Source: CAZMRW01 sp964568805 (GTDB lineage: Bacteria; Pseudomonadota; Gammaproteobacteria; Methylococcales; Methylomonadaceae). Taken from it: DNA of 51,395 bases. Under the pieces are notes generated by a model, which saw nothing but the letters and a program-made list of their open reading frames with translations, did not search any database and was not told where the DNA came from. The position numbers and the translations under genes were made by a program. The number at the start of each line of letters is the position of its first letter. The first letter of the stretch is position 1. The stretch covers positions 1 through 51,395 of the forward strand of contig CAZMRW010000022.1 of assembly GCA_964568805.1 (NCBI GenBank), given 5' to 3'. Shown here piece after piece: positions 1 through 7,564 of this stretch.

Positions 1-710
1 TGCTCTCTGCAAAGGGACTACTAGTAACCAGTTAGTTTTTTGTCATGTACAGAGAGCTTTTTTATAAAATAACACTCTGAATAAAGCCAAGATTAACAGA
101 CCAGAAATTCACTGTTTCGTAAAAAGATGACAATGAATCACAAATAATTACTCGGTTTGATGATATATAATGCCCATTTGTTTTGTGCAGAGTGGGTAAT
201 TTTGATATCGCCAACAAACGCAGCGCCGACCCAAAGTATGAGTTCCTGAAAAGAAAACAATCTAGAAATTAGCCATCCAATTGATAAAACATGGGTATTT
301 AGATTTATTATGTAAAAATTCTTCACGGCCCGATTGGGGGCTGTAGTTCAAGTTTATTCGCTGTAATCGACTGACCGCTTTCCGTGGGGTACCGGACGGT
401 CAATCATGGTTTGTCGATGACCGGAGTGGGTCGAACTCTGTCTGCCAATGAGACATTTTATTCAGACTAATGTTTGAAGTCGTCAATTCAATACCTGAGG
501 TTTACATATAATCTGACTCTGTATTGATTGGATTGCTGCCGTGGCAAACCGATGGTCATGACGTTGTTTTTTCATAATCATGGGATATGAAAACTTGTCG
601 TAGCAGCGGCGCCCCGTCGCGATCTAAAACCAGGTGCGTAACATGTGCCGATAAATGTAGTGCACATGAATTACCAGCTCTGCCGGCATTATCCTGCATA
701 CATTGTTCAT
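1..710. other. gene-free stretch at the left edge
   Basis: I find no convincing coding region here. The only short open frame (138-326, minus) has no recognisable motif. At the very edge, arms GCTCTCTG (2-9) and CAGAGAGC (50-57) can pair around a 40-base loop and are followed by a T run. This could be the end of a transcript from outside the window, but the loop is long for an intrinsic terminator. At 372-402 TGACCG and CGGTCA form a short inverted repeat in a GC-richer patch. That patch may be the remains of a repeat or mobile element, but I cannot identify it. Confidence 0.4.
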
Positions 711-962
711 TCAAGTTAATATACTTGTTGAGCTGCGTCTTATTTTAACGATCAGAGAATTAAATCCAGCCTCAACGGGCTCCTTCCCGCCCAGCAACAC
801 ATCCAGCAGCTCGTCATCTTCCCATTTCAACAGCAGAGCGAACCGCGATTTTTCTTCGTCATAGGCCTTCATGTATTCTGTTGTCAGATAGCCCTGCAGC
901 AGTGCATCCAGCTCCTTGGTGCCGCGCCGGCACTGCCATCTGAGCTTGGCCAGCGTGTCCAT
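711..962 (-). CDS. sdhE: SdhE, FAD assembly factor of succinate dehydrogenase
   Basis: A small cytosolic protein of 83 residues, the usual size of the SdhE/Sdh5 family. It carries the RGxxE signature (RRGTKELD, near residues 12-19), which in studied members contacts SdhA and promotes covalent attachment of FAD. An acidic, Trp-containing helix (KWEDDELLDVLLG) follows, as expected for the five-helix fold. The start is the ATG at 962, overlapping the sdhB stop in the arrangement TGATG. A TTG one codon upstream is a worse choice. The overlap implies translational coupling to sdhB, so the factor is made together with its target. The last residues (KIRRSSTSILT) are less conserved. Identity is strong from motif plus context. 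Confidence 0.9.
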   Translation of the reverse strand: MDTLAKLRWQCRRGTKELDALLQGYLTTEYMKAYDEEKSRFALLLKWEDDELLDVLLGGKEPVEAGFNSLIVKIRRSSTSILT

Positions 963-1747
963 CAACCCTGCTGTCTCTGCACCAGCAGTTTTTTGATTTC
1001 GGCGATGGCTTTGGCGGGATTCAGGTCTTTCGGGCAGGTGTCGGTGCAGTTCATGATGGTGTGGCAGCGATACAGTTTGAACGGGTCTTCCAGTTCGTCG
1101 AGACGCGCACCGGTATTTTCATCGCGGCTATCCGCCAGCCACCGGTAAGCCTGTAACAGCACCGCAGGCCCCAGATAACGCTCGCTATTCCACCAGTAAC
1201 TGGGGCAGCTGGTGGAACAGCAGGCGCACAGAACGCATTCGTATAAACCGTCCAGCTTGGCGCGGTCTTCCCTGCTTTGCAGCCTTTCGCTGTCGGCGGG
1301 CGGCGGCGTCTGGGTTTCGATCCAGGGTTTGATCGAGGCATATTGGGCGAAAAAATGGGTCATGTCCGGCACCAGATCCTTAACCACTTGCAGATGCGGC
1401 AACGGAAAAATCTTGATGGTGCCCGGGTAGGAATCGATGGCTTTGGTGCAGGCCAGCGTGTTCTTGCCGTTGATGTTCATCGCGCAGGAACCGCAGACAC
1501 CCTCACGGCAGGAGCGTCTGAACGTCAGCGTGGTGTCGATTTCATTTTTGATTTTAAGGATGGCGTCCAATACCATGACGCCGCAGTGATCCATATCCAA
1601 CTCATATACGTCGATACGGGGATTTTCGCCGCTGTCAGGGTCCCAGCGGTAAATTTCGAATCGGCGGATGTTTTGAGCGCCGGCGGGCGCTTTAAATGTT
1701 TTTCCTTCGATCAGAACTGAATTTTTCGGCAACGTAAATTCGACCAT
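962..1747 (-). CDS. sdhB: succinate dehydrogenase iron-sulfur subunit SdhB
   Basis: Passes electrons from the SdhA flavin to quinone through three iron-sulfur clusters at the cytoplasmic face of the inner membrane. All ligands are visible. Cys80, Cys85, Cys88 and Cys100 (CREGVCGSC ... C) hold [2Fe-2S]. Cys171, Cys174, Cys177 and Cys181 (CVLCACCSTSCP), with Cys228, Cys234 and Cys238 (CHTIMNCTDTCP), supply the [4Fe-4S] and [3Fe-4S] clusters. The CxxCxxC set followed by a Cys in the third series matches the succinate dehydrogenase rather than the fumarate reductase pattern, but I have not run a phylogeny. Length 261 residues is close to the family norm. The ATG overlaps the sdhA stop by one base (TAATG) and the 3' end overlaps sdhE. 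Confidence 0.97.
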   Translation of the reverse strand: MVEFTLPKNSVLIEGKTFKAPAGAQNIRRFEIYRWDPDSGENPRIDVYELDMDHCGVMVLDAILKIKNEIDTTLTFRRSCREGVCGSCAMNINGKNTLACTKAIDSYPGTIKIFPLPHLQVVKDLVPDMTHFFAQYASIKPWIETQTPPPADSERLQSREDRAKLDGLYECVLCACCSTSCPSYWWNSERYLGPAVLLQAYRWLADSRDENTGARLDELEDPFKLYRCHTIMNCTDTCPKDLNPAKAIAEIKKLLVQRQQG

Positions 1748-3531
1748 TAATAAACCCTCTCTTTGGGTGGAATGACATCGACTTCATCTGTTAACGTGTA
1801 CAGGTGTACGGGCCTGTAGTCGATTTTAACGGTTTCGTCCGTTAACCACGTTAAGGTGTGCTTCAGCCAGTTCTCGTCATCGCGCTTCGGAAAATCCTCC
1901 CGTGCATGGCTGCCGCGGCTTTCGTGCCGATTGCCCGCCGCATTGATCGCTACGGTTGCCTGGCTGAGCAGATTATCCAGTTCCAGGGTTTCAACCAGAT
2001 CGGTATTCCAGATCATCGACTTATCGTTGACGGCAACATCGGCAAAAGAGCGGTGTATTTCCTTCATCGCGTTAATTCCTTCATCCAGTGTCGACTGGGT
2101 TCGGAAAACCGCGGCTTTGGTTTGCATGGTTCTCTGCATATCCAGACGAATCTCAGACGTGCTGCGGCTGCCTCTGGCATGGCGGACTTTATCAAAACGC
2201 GCTAAGGCCTGGTCGCAGGCATCCATTTTCAGCGGTTTATGCGCCGATCCGGGTTTGATCAGTTCTGCGCAGCGGAGAGCGGCGGCGCGGCCGAAGACAA
2301 CCAGGTCGAGCAATGAATTGGAACCCAGCCGATTAGCCCCGTGCACCGACACGCAGGCGGCTTCACCGATCGCCATCAATCCTGGCACCACGGAATCGGG
2401 GTTCCCGCCGGAAAGCGTCACCACTTCGGTTTTATAGTTGGTCGGTATGCCGCCCATGTTGTAATGCGCGGTAGGCAGAACAGGAATCGGTTCCTTGGTG
2501 ACATCGACGCCGGCAAAAATCCGTGAAGTTTCGGCAATGCCGGGCAAGCGTTCATAAATGATTTCCGGATCGAGATGTTCGATATGCAGATAAATATGAT
2601 CCTTAAGCTTGCCGACGCCGCGTCCTTCATGTATTTCAATGGTCATCGCGCGGCTGACTACATCGCGCGAGGCCAGATCTTTGGCCGACGGCGCATACCT
2701 TTCCATAAACCGCTCGCCTTCCGAGTTGGTCAGGTAGCCGCCCTCGCCCCGGACACCTTCGGTAATCAGACAGCCGGCGCCATAGATACCGGTGGGGTGA
2801 AACTGGATAAATTCCATGTCCTGCAGCGGCAGACCGGCACGCAACACCATGGCGTTACCGTCACCCGTTACCGTATGCGCCGACGTACAGGAAAAATAGG
2901 TGCGGCCGTAACCGCCTGTCGCCAGCACGGTCACATGGGCTTTGAACAGATGCAGCGAGCCGTCATCGAGACACCACGCCAGCACCCCGCGGCATTCCTC
3001 GCCTTCCATAATCAAATCCAGCACGATATATTCGACGAAGAATTCGGCGTTATGCTTCAAGGCCTGCTGATAGAGGGTATGCAAAATCGCATGGCCTGTC
3101 TTATCGGCGGCCGCGCAAGTACGCAGCGCCGTACCTTTGCCGTAATGGGTGGTCATGCCGCCAAAGGCGCGTTGATAGATTTTGCCTTCCGGAGTCCTGG
3201 AAAACGGCACGCCGTAATGTTCCAGTTCGATCACCGCCGCCATGGCTTCCCGGCACATGTATTCGATGGCGTCCTGGTCGCCCAGCCAGTCGGAGCCTTT
3301 GACGGTATCGTACATATGAAAACGCCAGTCGTCTTCGCCCATGTTGCCCAAAGCGGCGCTGATTCCGCCTTGCGCTGCTACCGTGTGACTACGTGTGGGA
3401 AATACTTTAGAGATGCAGGCTGTTTTCAAACCTTTTTCGGCCATGCCGAAGGTAGCTCGAAGCCCTGCGCCGCCGGCGCCGACAACGACAACATCGTATG
3501 CGTGTTCGGTAATTTTATATGCTGCAATCAT
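1747..3531 (-). CDS. sdhA: succinate dehydrogenase flavoprotein subunit SdhA
   Basis: Oxidises succinate to fumarate using covalently bound FAD. It is the catalytic subunit of complex II and a TCA-cycle enzyme. The N-terminal dinucleotide-binding motif VVVGAGGAGLRA is at residues 15-26, and the FAD-linking His is His49 in RSHTVAAQGG. Other family motifs are visible: the FHPTG and LITEGVRGEGG stretches of the active site and the late HGANRLGSNSLLDLVVFGR segment. The 594 residues are a full-length match to bacterial SdhA. Three bases separate it from the sdhD stop, so it is tightly packed in the operon. No lesion or unusual residue is seen. Confidence 0.98.
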   Translation of the reverse strand: MIAAYKITEHAYDVVVVGAGGAGLRATFGMAEKGLKTACISKVFPTRSHTVAAQGGISAALGNMGEDDWRFHMYDTVKGSDWLGDQDAIEYMCREAMAAVIELEHYGVPFSRTPEGKIYQRAFGGMTTHYGKGTALRTCAAADKTGHAILHTLYQQALKHNAEFFVEYIVLDLIMEGEECRGVLAWCLDDGSLHLFKAHVTVLATGGYGRTYFSCTSAHTVTGDGNAMVLRAGLPLQDMEFIQFHPTGIYGAGCLITEGVRGEGGYLTNSEGERFMERYAPSAKDLASRDVVSRAMTIEIHEGRGVGKLKDHIYLHIEHLDPEIIYERLPGIAETSRIFAGVDVTKEPIPVLPTAHYNMGGIPTNYKTEVVTLSGGNPDSVVPGLMAIGEAACVSVHGANRLGSNSLLDLVVFGRAAALRCAELIKPGSAHKPLKMDACDQALARFDKVRHARGSRSTSEIRLDMQRTMQTKAAVFRTQSTLDEGINAMKEIHRSFADVAVNDKSMIWNTDLVETLELDNLLSQATVAINAAGNRHESRGSHAREDFPKRDDENWLKHTLTWLTDETVKIDYRPVHLYTLTDEVDVIPPKERVY

Positions 3532-3534
3532 GCA

Positions 3535-3915
3535 TTATCCTGCCAATATTGCGCGGAATACGGCCATCAAAGCCGCCAGCGCCAGAAATAAAAAAAACAG
3601 ATTGATGAGCCAAATAGAAATGATTTTGCTGCCTTCATCGGCAACATAGTCTTCTATCACCACGCGAAGACCCAGGGCCGCATGATAAAAAACGGCAAGG
3701 GTCCAGACAATGAGGCAGACACCGTTTACGGGTGCTGCCAACCAGACCAGTGTTTGCTCATAAGGGGCATTGAAGGCCAGGTCCAGTAATTTTATCAGCC
3801 AGTACGACAATGGAATCAATGCCACTGCCGTGACCCGCTGCATCCACCAATGCGTGGTGCCGGACTTGGCCGAACCTAGCCCCTGGGCATTGGCTAACGG
3901 CGTTCTGTAATTCAT
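3535..3915 (-). CDS. sdhD: succinate dehydrogenase membrane anchor SdhD
   Basis: A 126-residue hydrophobic protein with three predicted membrane helices, roughly residues 26-44, 55-80 and 97-123. It lies between sdhC and sdhA, the standard slot of the SdhD anchor. The N-terminal part (GLGSAKSGTTHWWMQRVTAVAL) contains the amphipathic G-S-x-H-W-W-x-x-R segment found in many proteobacterial SdhD proteins near the quinone site. The helix II region (FYHAALGLRVVIEDY) has the His and downstream Asp-Tyr expected around haem b and ubiquinone. It anchors SdhAB to the inner membrane and forms the quinone pocket with SdhC. The call rests on length, topology, motif and operon position. Confidence 0.93.
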   Translation of the reverse strand: MNYRTPLANAQGLGSAKSGTTHWWMQRVTAVALIPLSYWLIKLLDLAFNAPYEQTLVWLAAPVNGVCLIVWTLAVFYHAALGLRVVIEDYVADEGSKIISIWLINLFFLFLALAALMAVFRAILAG

Positions 3916-3921
3916 AAAAAC

Positions 3922-4302
3922 CTATCCCACCAAAATAAAAGTAAACAGCGTCAAAGCCAGTGATGCAACCAGTTCGACGATTGCATACCGGTCCAAGGTT
4001 TCAGGTTCGAAACTATAGCCTGTATCCCAAATGAGATGGCGGACGCCATGACATAAATGAAAAAAAAGGGCATAGATGAAGCCCCAATAGAGCACCCTGA
4101 CCACACCCATACTCGCTATGGCCTGCATGGCAGCATAAGCATCGGGACCTGCGGTAATCGTTGAGAAAAGATAGACTATAAAAATCAATCCGACCGATAA
4201 CAGGACTCCCGTCATACGGTGGGTTATCGAGATAATGCCTGTCAAAGGCAGCTTATAGACTTGTAAATGCGGGGAAAGCGGTCTGTTATTTTTTAGGGCC
4301 AT
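3922..4302 (-). CDS. sdhC: succinate dehydrogenase cytochrome b556 subunit SdhC
   Basis: The other complex II anchor, 126 residues with three membrane helices. The N-terminal RPLSPHLQVYKLPLTGIISI and HRMTGVLL segments are classic for SdhC. The motif FFHLCHGVRHLIWD (residues 81-94) contains the haem-b ligand; by comparison with E. coli HxxxGxRH spacing this should be His82. It starts at an ATG 27 bases after the stop of the small SDHAF4-like gene and is followed by sdhD after six bases. The family places one haem b between SdhC and SdhD next to the ubiquinone site. I see nothing unusual. Confidence 0.96.
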   Translation of the reverse strand: MALKNNRPLSPHLQVYKLPLTGIISITHRMTGVLLSVGLIFIVYLFSTITAGPDAYAAMQAIASMGVVRVLYWGFIYALFFHLCHGVRHLIWDTGYSFEPETLDRYAIVELVASLALTLFTFILVG

Positions 4303-4329
4303 GATGCTGGTTTTTTGGTCTGGTTACGG

Positions 4330-4500
4330 TTAAAAATCGATACAACGTCCATTCTTTTCCCAATCGCCGTAGCGAGTCGGATCAGGCCCGTTCATGCCGC
4401 CGATTTCTTCGATAAGAGGCTGCGCGGTCTCGGTACTGCCCTCCTCCGCCTGGCTTGGCGCCGATTGCATCGTGATGTCATCATTTCTTTCTGTATGCAT
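4330..4500 (-). CDS. SDHAF4/DUF1674-type succinate dehydrogenase assembly factor
   Basis: A 56-residue open frame, missed by ordinary length cut-offs, lies directly upstream of sdhC. Its C-terminus reads GGMNGPDPTRYGDWEKNGRC followed by IDF. This is the hallmark of DUF1674, the family of mitochondrial SDHAF4/Sdh8, in which it ends the protein as it does here. The first 30 residues are polar and acidic, typical of the variable N-terminus. The ATG at 4500 is preceded by a good ribosome site (GGAGAG, about 6 bases upstream), which favours it over the internal ATG at 4470. In eukaryotes the factor binds flavinylated SdhA, limits radical formation and promotes joining to SdhB. The same role here is inference from family and operon position. 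With sdhE at the other end, the operon would encode two dedicated assembly factors. Confidence 0.88.
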   Translation of the reverse strand: MHTERNDDITMQSAPSQAEEGSTETAQPLIEEIGGMNGPDPTRYGDWEKNGRCIDF

Positions 4501-5212
4501 TGCTGCTCTCCGGACAAAAAAATACGAATGTTTAAAAAATCGCTGGCACTCAGGATCTTGTTAATAAATACCTTCAACTGTGGGTAGAAGGCGATTTTTT
4601 TGATCTTTTAGGGGCCGTCAACATTTGCCCCTTTAATTTGAGTTTACTACACATCGGACTGTTGCTGCGCATCCAATCAGGCAACTTATCAGTTATGCCC
4701 TTGTCCATTATTTTATCGATAAAGAAATTAAGACTGATCTGTTAAAGCTCGCATTGTGTTATGGGAACCTCTAAAAATTATCCGTTCATGCTTCGACAGG
4801 CTCAGAACGAACGGATAAACTACTGATTTTATGAGGATACCGTTCGCACTGAGCTTGTCGAAGTGCAATTTTTATAGGTTCCCTTATAGCCTCGACCAAT
4901 GCAGAATTCGGTCATGAAAAGCTAAAAAAATGCTTGCAATAAATTCACCCTGCAGCCGCCAAGAGTGCTAAAGGGCAGTATGACAGTAAAATGACACTGT
5001 CTGCATTATCCCAAACTGATGAATTTAGTCAAGGATGCATCGTTATTGACAGCGCCGCCCCAAATCAGTGCGTTAAAAGAAATTTCAACAGCAAATACAT
5101 ACAGACATTATCCAAATGTAAACCGTGCCATTCAGTTATTCGATTCAAAATATGCAGATCAACATTAGTTGAATGATGATTTCATTTTGATTTTCTAATA
5201 AAAGCAAATTGC
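4501..5212. other. intergenic region upstream of sdh, no gene seen
   Basis: This 712-base gap must contain the sdh promoter (minus strand), but I could not pick out a clear -35/-10 pair. It also contains the inverted-repeat element at 4763-4883, listed separately. The open frame at 4991-5176 has no recognisable motif and no good ribosome site, so I do not call it a gene. The remainder is AT-rich. It may include further decayed parts of the nifJ-like relic that follows, but nothing in 4900-5212 translates to anything I recognise. Confidence 0.45.
4763..4883. repeat. 121-bp nested inverted-repeat (MITE-like) element
   Basis: The outer arms are GGGAACCTCTAAAAAT (4763-4778) and ATTTTTATAGGTTCCC (4868-4883), inverted copies with one mismatch. 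Inside lies a second pair, CTTCGACAGGCTCAGAACGA and its imperfect inverse ending CACTGAGCTTGTCGAAG, of the type TTCGACAGGCTCAG that is repeated in many bacterial genomes. The element is flanked by TTAT on both sides (4759-4762 and 4884-4887), which could be a target duplication or chance. It has no coding capacity. I infer a non-autonomous mobile repeat or a REP-like palindromic unit. A degenerate single arm occurs at 25309-25341. Confidence 0.75.
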
Positions 5213-5599
5213 GTGCCGGATTATCGAATTGGCGTTAAAAACATGCGATGTTTTATGGTCTGGGAAAGCGACATCTGCACCCAGTACAGCAGATGCGCGT
5301 TCGTTTGTCCGATACGCGACCGCGACAAGCCCGAACGCAAAGCGGTCAACATGGCGCAGCAGCCGCCGTTGCGACTACAGGAGAAAGAGAACGGGCATTT
5401 TTTATTGTTCGGCGACAGAATGCTGGTCGCCAACGCCACCGGTTGTTAGTCGATTTACGGCGGCAATCTGCCGGCGATGTACTTGAAACTGATTCTGGCC
5501 GGAGCCGACGCCACGCAATTGTGTTCGGCATTGCTGAAGAATGGCCCGGACTATCTGGCAATGATTAAAAGTGAGGGACTGAATCGGTTGCCGGGATGA
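5213..5599 (+). pseudogene. relic of nifJ (pyruvate:ferredoxin oxidoreductase) fused to a DHODH-like tail
   Basis: One frame reads through pieces of NifJ joined by deletions. WESDICTQYSRCAFVCPI looks like the first ferredoxin cluster, with one Cys replaced by Tyr. RDRDKPERKAVNMAQQPPLR looks like the stretch after the second cluster. LFGDRMLVANATGC then meets a TAG at 5447-5449, followed by SIYGGNLP. In intact NifJ this thiamine-domain motif reads ATGCSSIYGGNLP, so the TAG replaces a Ser codon (TCG to TAG fits). After GGNLP the frame jumps to LILAGADATQLCSALLKNG, which resembles the C-terminal part of the dihydroorotate-dehydrogenase-like protein that often accompanies NifJ. It ends at TGA 5597-5599. 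About 130 codons remain of well over 1,000. Family matches are from memory. Confidence 0.7.
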
Positions 5600-5609
5600 T
5601 ATCTTTCAA

Positions 5610-5969
5610 TTAATCGGCTTTGACCGGTTTATCGGCGTTTAACGCCATCCAGCCGATGACGATTCGATAGACCATCAACAGCAGCGTAATGATCAGAATG
5701 AAATACCCGATGCCTGCGGTAAAGGTCAAGCCGGTTAACGCAAAACCGGCCAAGGCTATCCATACGGTATTGATTTGCCAATTAAAATGAGACTCAAGCC
5801 ATGTGCCTTCGACTTCTTTTCTCTTTAAAAAATTGATCGCCGCGCCCACCAGTAACGGCAATCCCGCCAATGCGAAAGTAAGCACCTGACATAAATAGAC
5901 CACCGCGGTCAGGTTCTTTAAGGAGGCCATTTTTTCAGAATCATTCGGATTGGTCGAAATCTCATTCAT
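5610..5969 (-). CDS. small membrane protein, COG3671/DUF4870-like
   Basis: 119 residues with a polar N-terminus and three hydrophobic segments, about residues 21-46, 68-86 and 87-107. The loop ESHFNWQINTVW matches the (E)SHFxWQIxTFW signature I associate with small predicted membrane proteins of the COG3671/DUF4870 type, whose function is unknown. An internal stretch INFLKRKEVEGTWL before it is the usual cytoplasmic loop. It starts with ATG at 5969 and stands alone: the nearest minus-strand neighbour, a phosphohexomutase, ends about 100 bases upstream. No enzymatic residues are apparent. The gene is likely real because of the conserved motif, but I cannot assign a role. Confidence 0.75.
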   Translation of the reverse strand: MNEISTNPNDSEKMASLKNLTAVVYLCQVLTFALAGLPLLVGAAINFLKRKEVEGTWLESHFNWQINTVWIALAGFALTGLTFTAGIGYFILIITLLLMVYRIVIGWMALNADKPVKAD

Positions 5970-6073
5970 CGCACGCTATCCTTCAATTAATTTGAAACAT
6001 TGGATATTGAAGTCTCGGATTGGTTCCCACTCTATTAAGGCATCGTCGGCTGAATGATCTTTGGAACTGCGCG

Positions 6074-7495
6074 TCACTCTTGCAGACGGGATAAGCAAGC
6101 GCACACAAGGTCTTCTGCACGCGATTGGGTATCCGCTTCGGCATAGCAGCGCAGTTCCGGGGCATTACCCGAAGCACGAAAATGGACGATGTCACCGTTT
6201 TCAAAAAACAATCTCAGACCATCGGTCTGATCGCGATTGATGGCAACGCCGCACAAATCACCCAGCAAATCATGCACGGCAGCCTCAGAGGCGGCTAACG
6301 TCTGCAACAAATGCTGGCTTTTCTCGGCAGCAAAGGGGGACAACCGATCACTGGCGGTAAAGCGGGGCGGCAGGCTTTTAGGCAAATCAGACAGCTTGAT
6401 ATTCCGTTCCTTTGCCATCGCAAGCAAGGCAAGCATCGGTAAAACCGCGTCACGGGTCGGCAACGGTTTTAATTTACGGCCCTGTTTTTCCAATTCCGTC
6501 GCCACAAGAAAGCCGCCATTGGCTTCAAAACCGACCACAGAGTGATGCCCCTGGGCGGCTAATGCCTCCATGCCCGCAATGACATAGGGTGAGCCAATCC
6601 GCGTGCGCACAACGGTAAAGCTCTGACATTTTTCAAGCGCCGTGTTGCAGCTGACCGGGGCCGCCACCGCCTCAGCGCCCAAATAATGAGCACATAAAAT
6701 GCCGGCAATATCGCCCCGCAACCAGCAACCGCGTTCATCGCCCAACAAAGGACGGTCGGCATCGCCATCCGTAGACAATATGGCATCAAAGCCATAATCC
6801 AGAGCCCATTGCCGAGCCTTAAGTGTATCTTGCTCGCTGACAGCTTCGGTATCGATTGGCACAAATTCATCCGTGCGGCCAATCGAGATGACCTCGGCGC
6901 CCAGTGCCTGAAGAATATCTCGCAAAAGCTCGCGAGCCACGCTGGAATGTTCATAAAAACCCAGACGTAGCCCAAGCAATTGTTGCGGCGGAAAAAATTG
7001 CACATAACGATCAACATAAAACTGATATGCCGACCGGTTAATTTCGGGCAGAGACACATCTCCGATTACATCGGGCATCATGACATGCGCCAGGCTAATG
7101 GCAGCCTCATCCTCTTTGGTAATTTCTCCGGTCGAGCGATAAAACTTGATGCCGTTTCTATCGAAAGGAATATGACTGCCGGTGATCATCACTGCAGGAA
7201 TAGTCTGCTCTTGTGAATAATACGCCAAGGCAGGTGTCGGTAGAATCCCGCAAAAATCCACTAGAAAACCGGCATAACGAATAGCCGCGGCACAAACGCC
7301 CGCTATGCCGGGACTGCTGGGGCGTAAGTCCATACCCAGCGCCACACGCGTACCAGACGGAGGAGCGATGCTTCTCAAAAAAGCCAGCGTGTAGGCAAAA
7401 CATACCTCATCGGTCATTTCTGTAACCAAACCGCGCGCACCGCTAGTCCCGAAACGTATTGAGCTTGAAGTGATAATGTCATAGCTGTTTTTCAT
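6074..7495 (-). CDS. phosphohexomutase (phosphomannomutase/phosphoglucomutase family)
   Basis: A cytosolic alpha-D-phosphohexomutase of 473 residues, interconverting sugar 1- and 6-phosphates for polysaccharide or nucleotide-sugar synthesis. All four family motifs are visible. The N-terminal FGTSGARG is near residue 17. The active-site loop MITGSHIPFDRNG contains the serine that is phosphorylated. The metal loop is STDGDADRP. The sugar-specificity loop is GFEANGG, whose GFEANG form is typical of phosphomannomutase-like members. The C-terminal phosphate-binding loop RASGNAPELRCY is intact. I choose phosphomannomutase as the likeliest, with phosphoglucomutase or a phosphoglucosamine relative as alternatives. 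It is single-copy between unrelated genes, so the pathway cannot be read from context. Confidence 0.87.
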   Translation of the reverse strand: MKNSYDIITSSSIRFGTSGARGLVTEMTDEVCFAYTLAFLRSIAPPSGTRVALGMDLRPSSPGIAGVCAAAIRYAGFLVDFCGILPTPALAYYSQEQTIPAVMITGSHIPFDRNGIKFYRSTGEITKEDEAAISLAHVMMPDVIGDVSLPEINRSAYQFYVDRYVQFFPPQQLLGLRLGFYEHSSVARELLRDILQALGAEVISIGRTDEFVPIDTEAVSEQDTLKARQWALDYGFDAILSTDGDADRPLLGDERGCWLRGDIAGILCAHYLGAEAVAAPVSCNTALEKCQSFTVVRTRIGSPYVIAGMEALAAQGHHSVVGFEANGGFLVATELEKQGRKLKPLPTRDAVLPMLALLAMAKERNIKLSDLPKSLPPRFTASDRLSPFAAEKSQHLLQTLAASEAAVHDLLGDLCGVAINRDQTDGLRLFFENGDIVHFRASGNAPELRCYAEADTQSRAEDLVCACLSRLQE

Positions 7496-7564
7496 GTTTG
7501 CCTTCTGACCGCTTTAGTGGCACGAATGGGAGAATAAATTGGGGGAATACGGAAAACAGACTCT

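Noticed and set aside
138..326. 62-codon frame near the left edge
   Set aside because: No ribosome site, no motif, low-complexity AT-rich codons. Not supported as a gene.
1277..1720. 147-codon plus-strand frame
   Set aside because: Antisense to sdhB, whose Cys ligands and overlaps with its neighbours are intact.
2575..3591. A 338-codon frame on the plus strand
   Set aside because: It lies wholly opposite sdhA, which has all FAD motifs. The translated product is His/Arg/Gly-rich with no motif, a typical antisense shadow of a GC-rich codon pattern.
4991..5176. 61-codon frame upstream of the nifJ relic
   Set aside because: No recognisable domain or ribosome site, and it does not match the NifJ pieces that follow.
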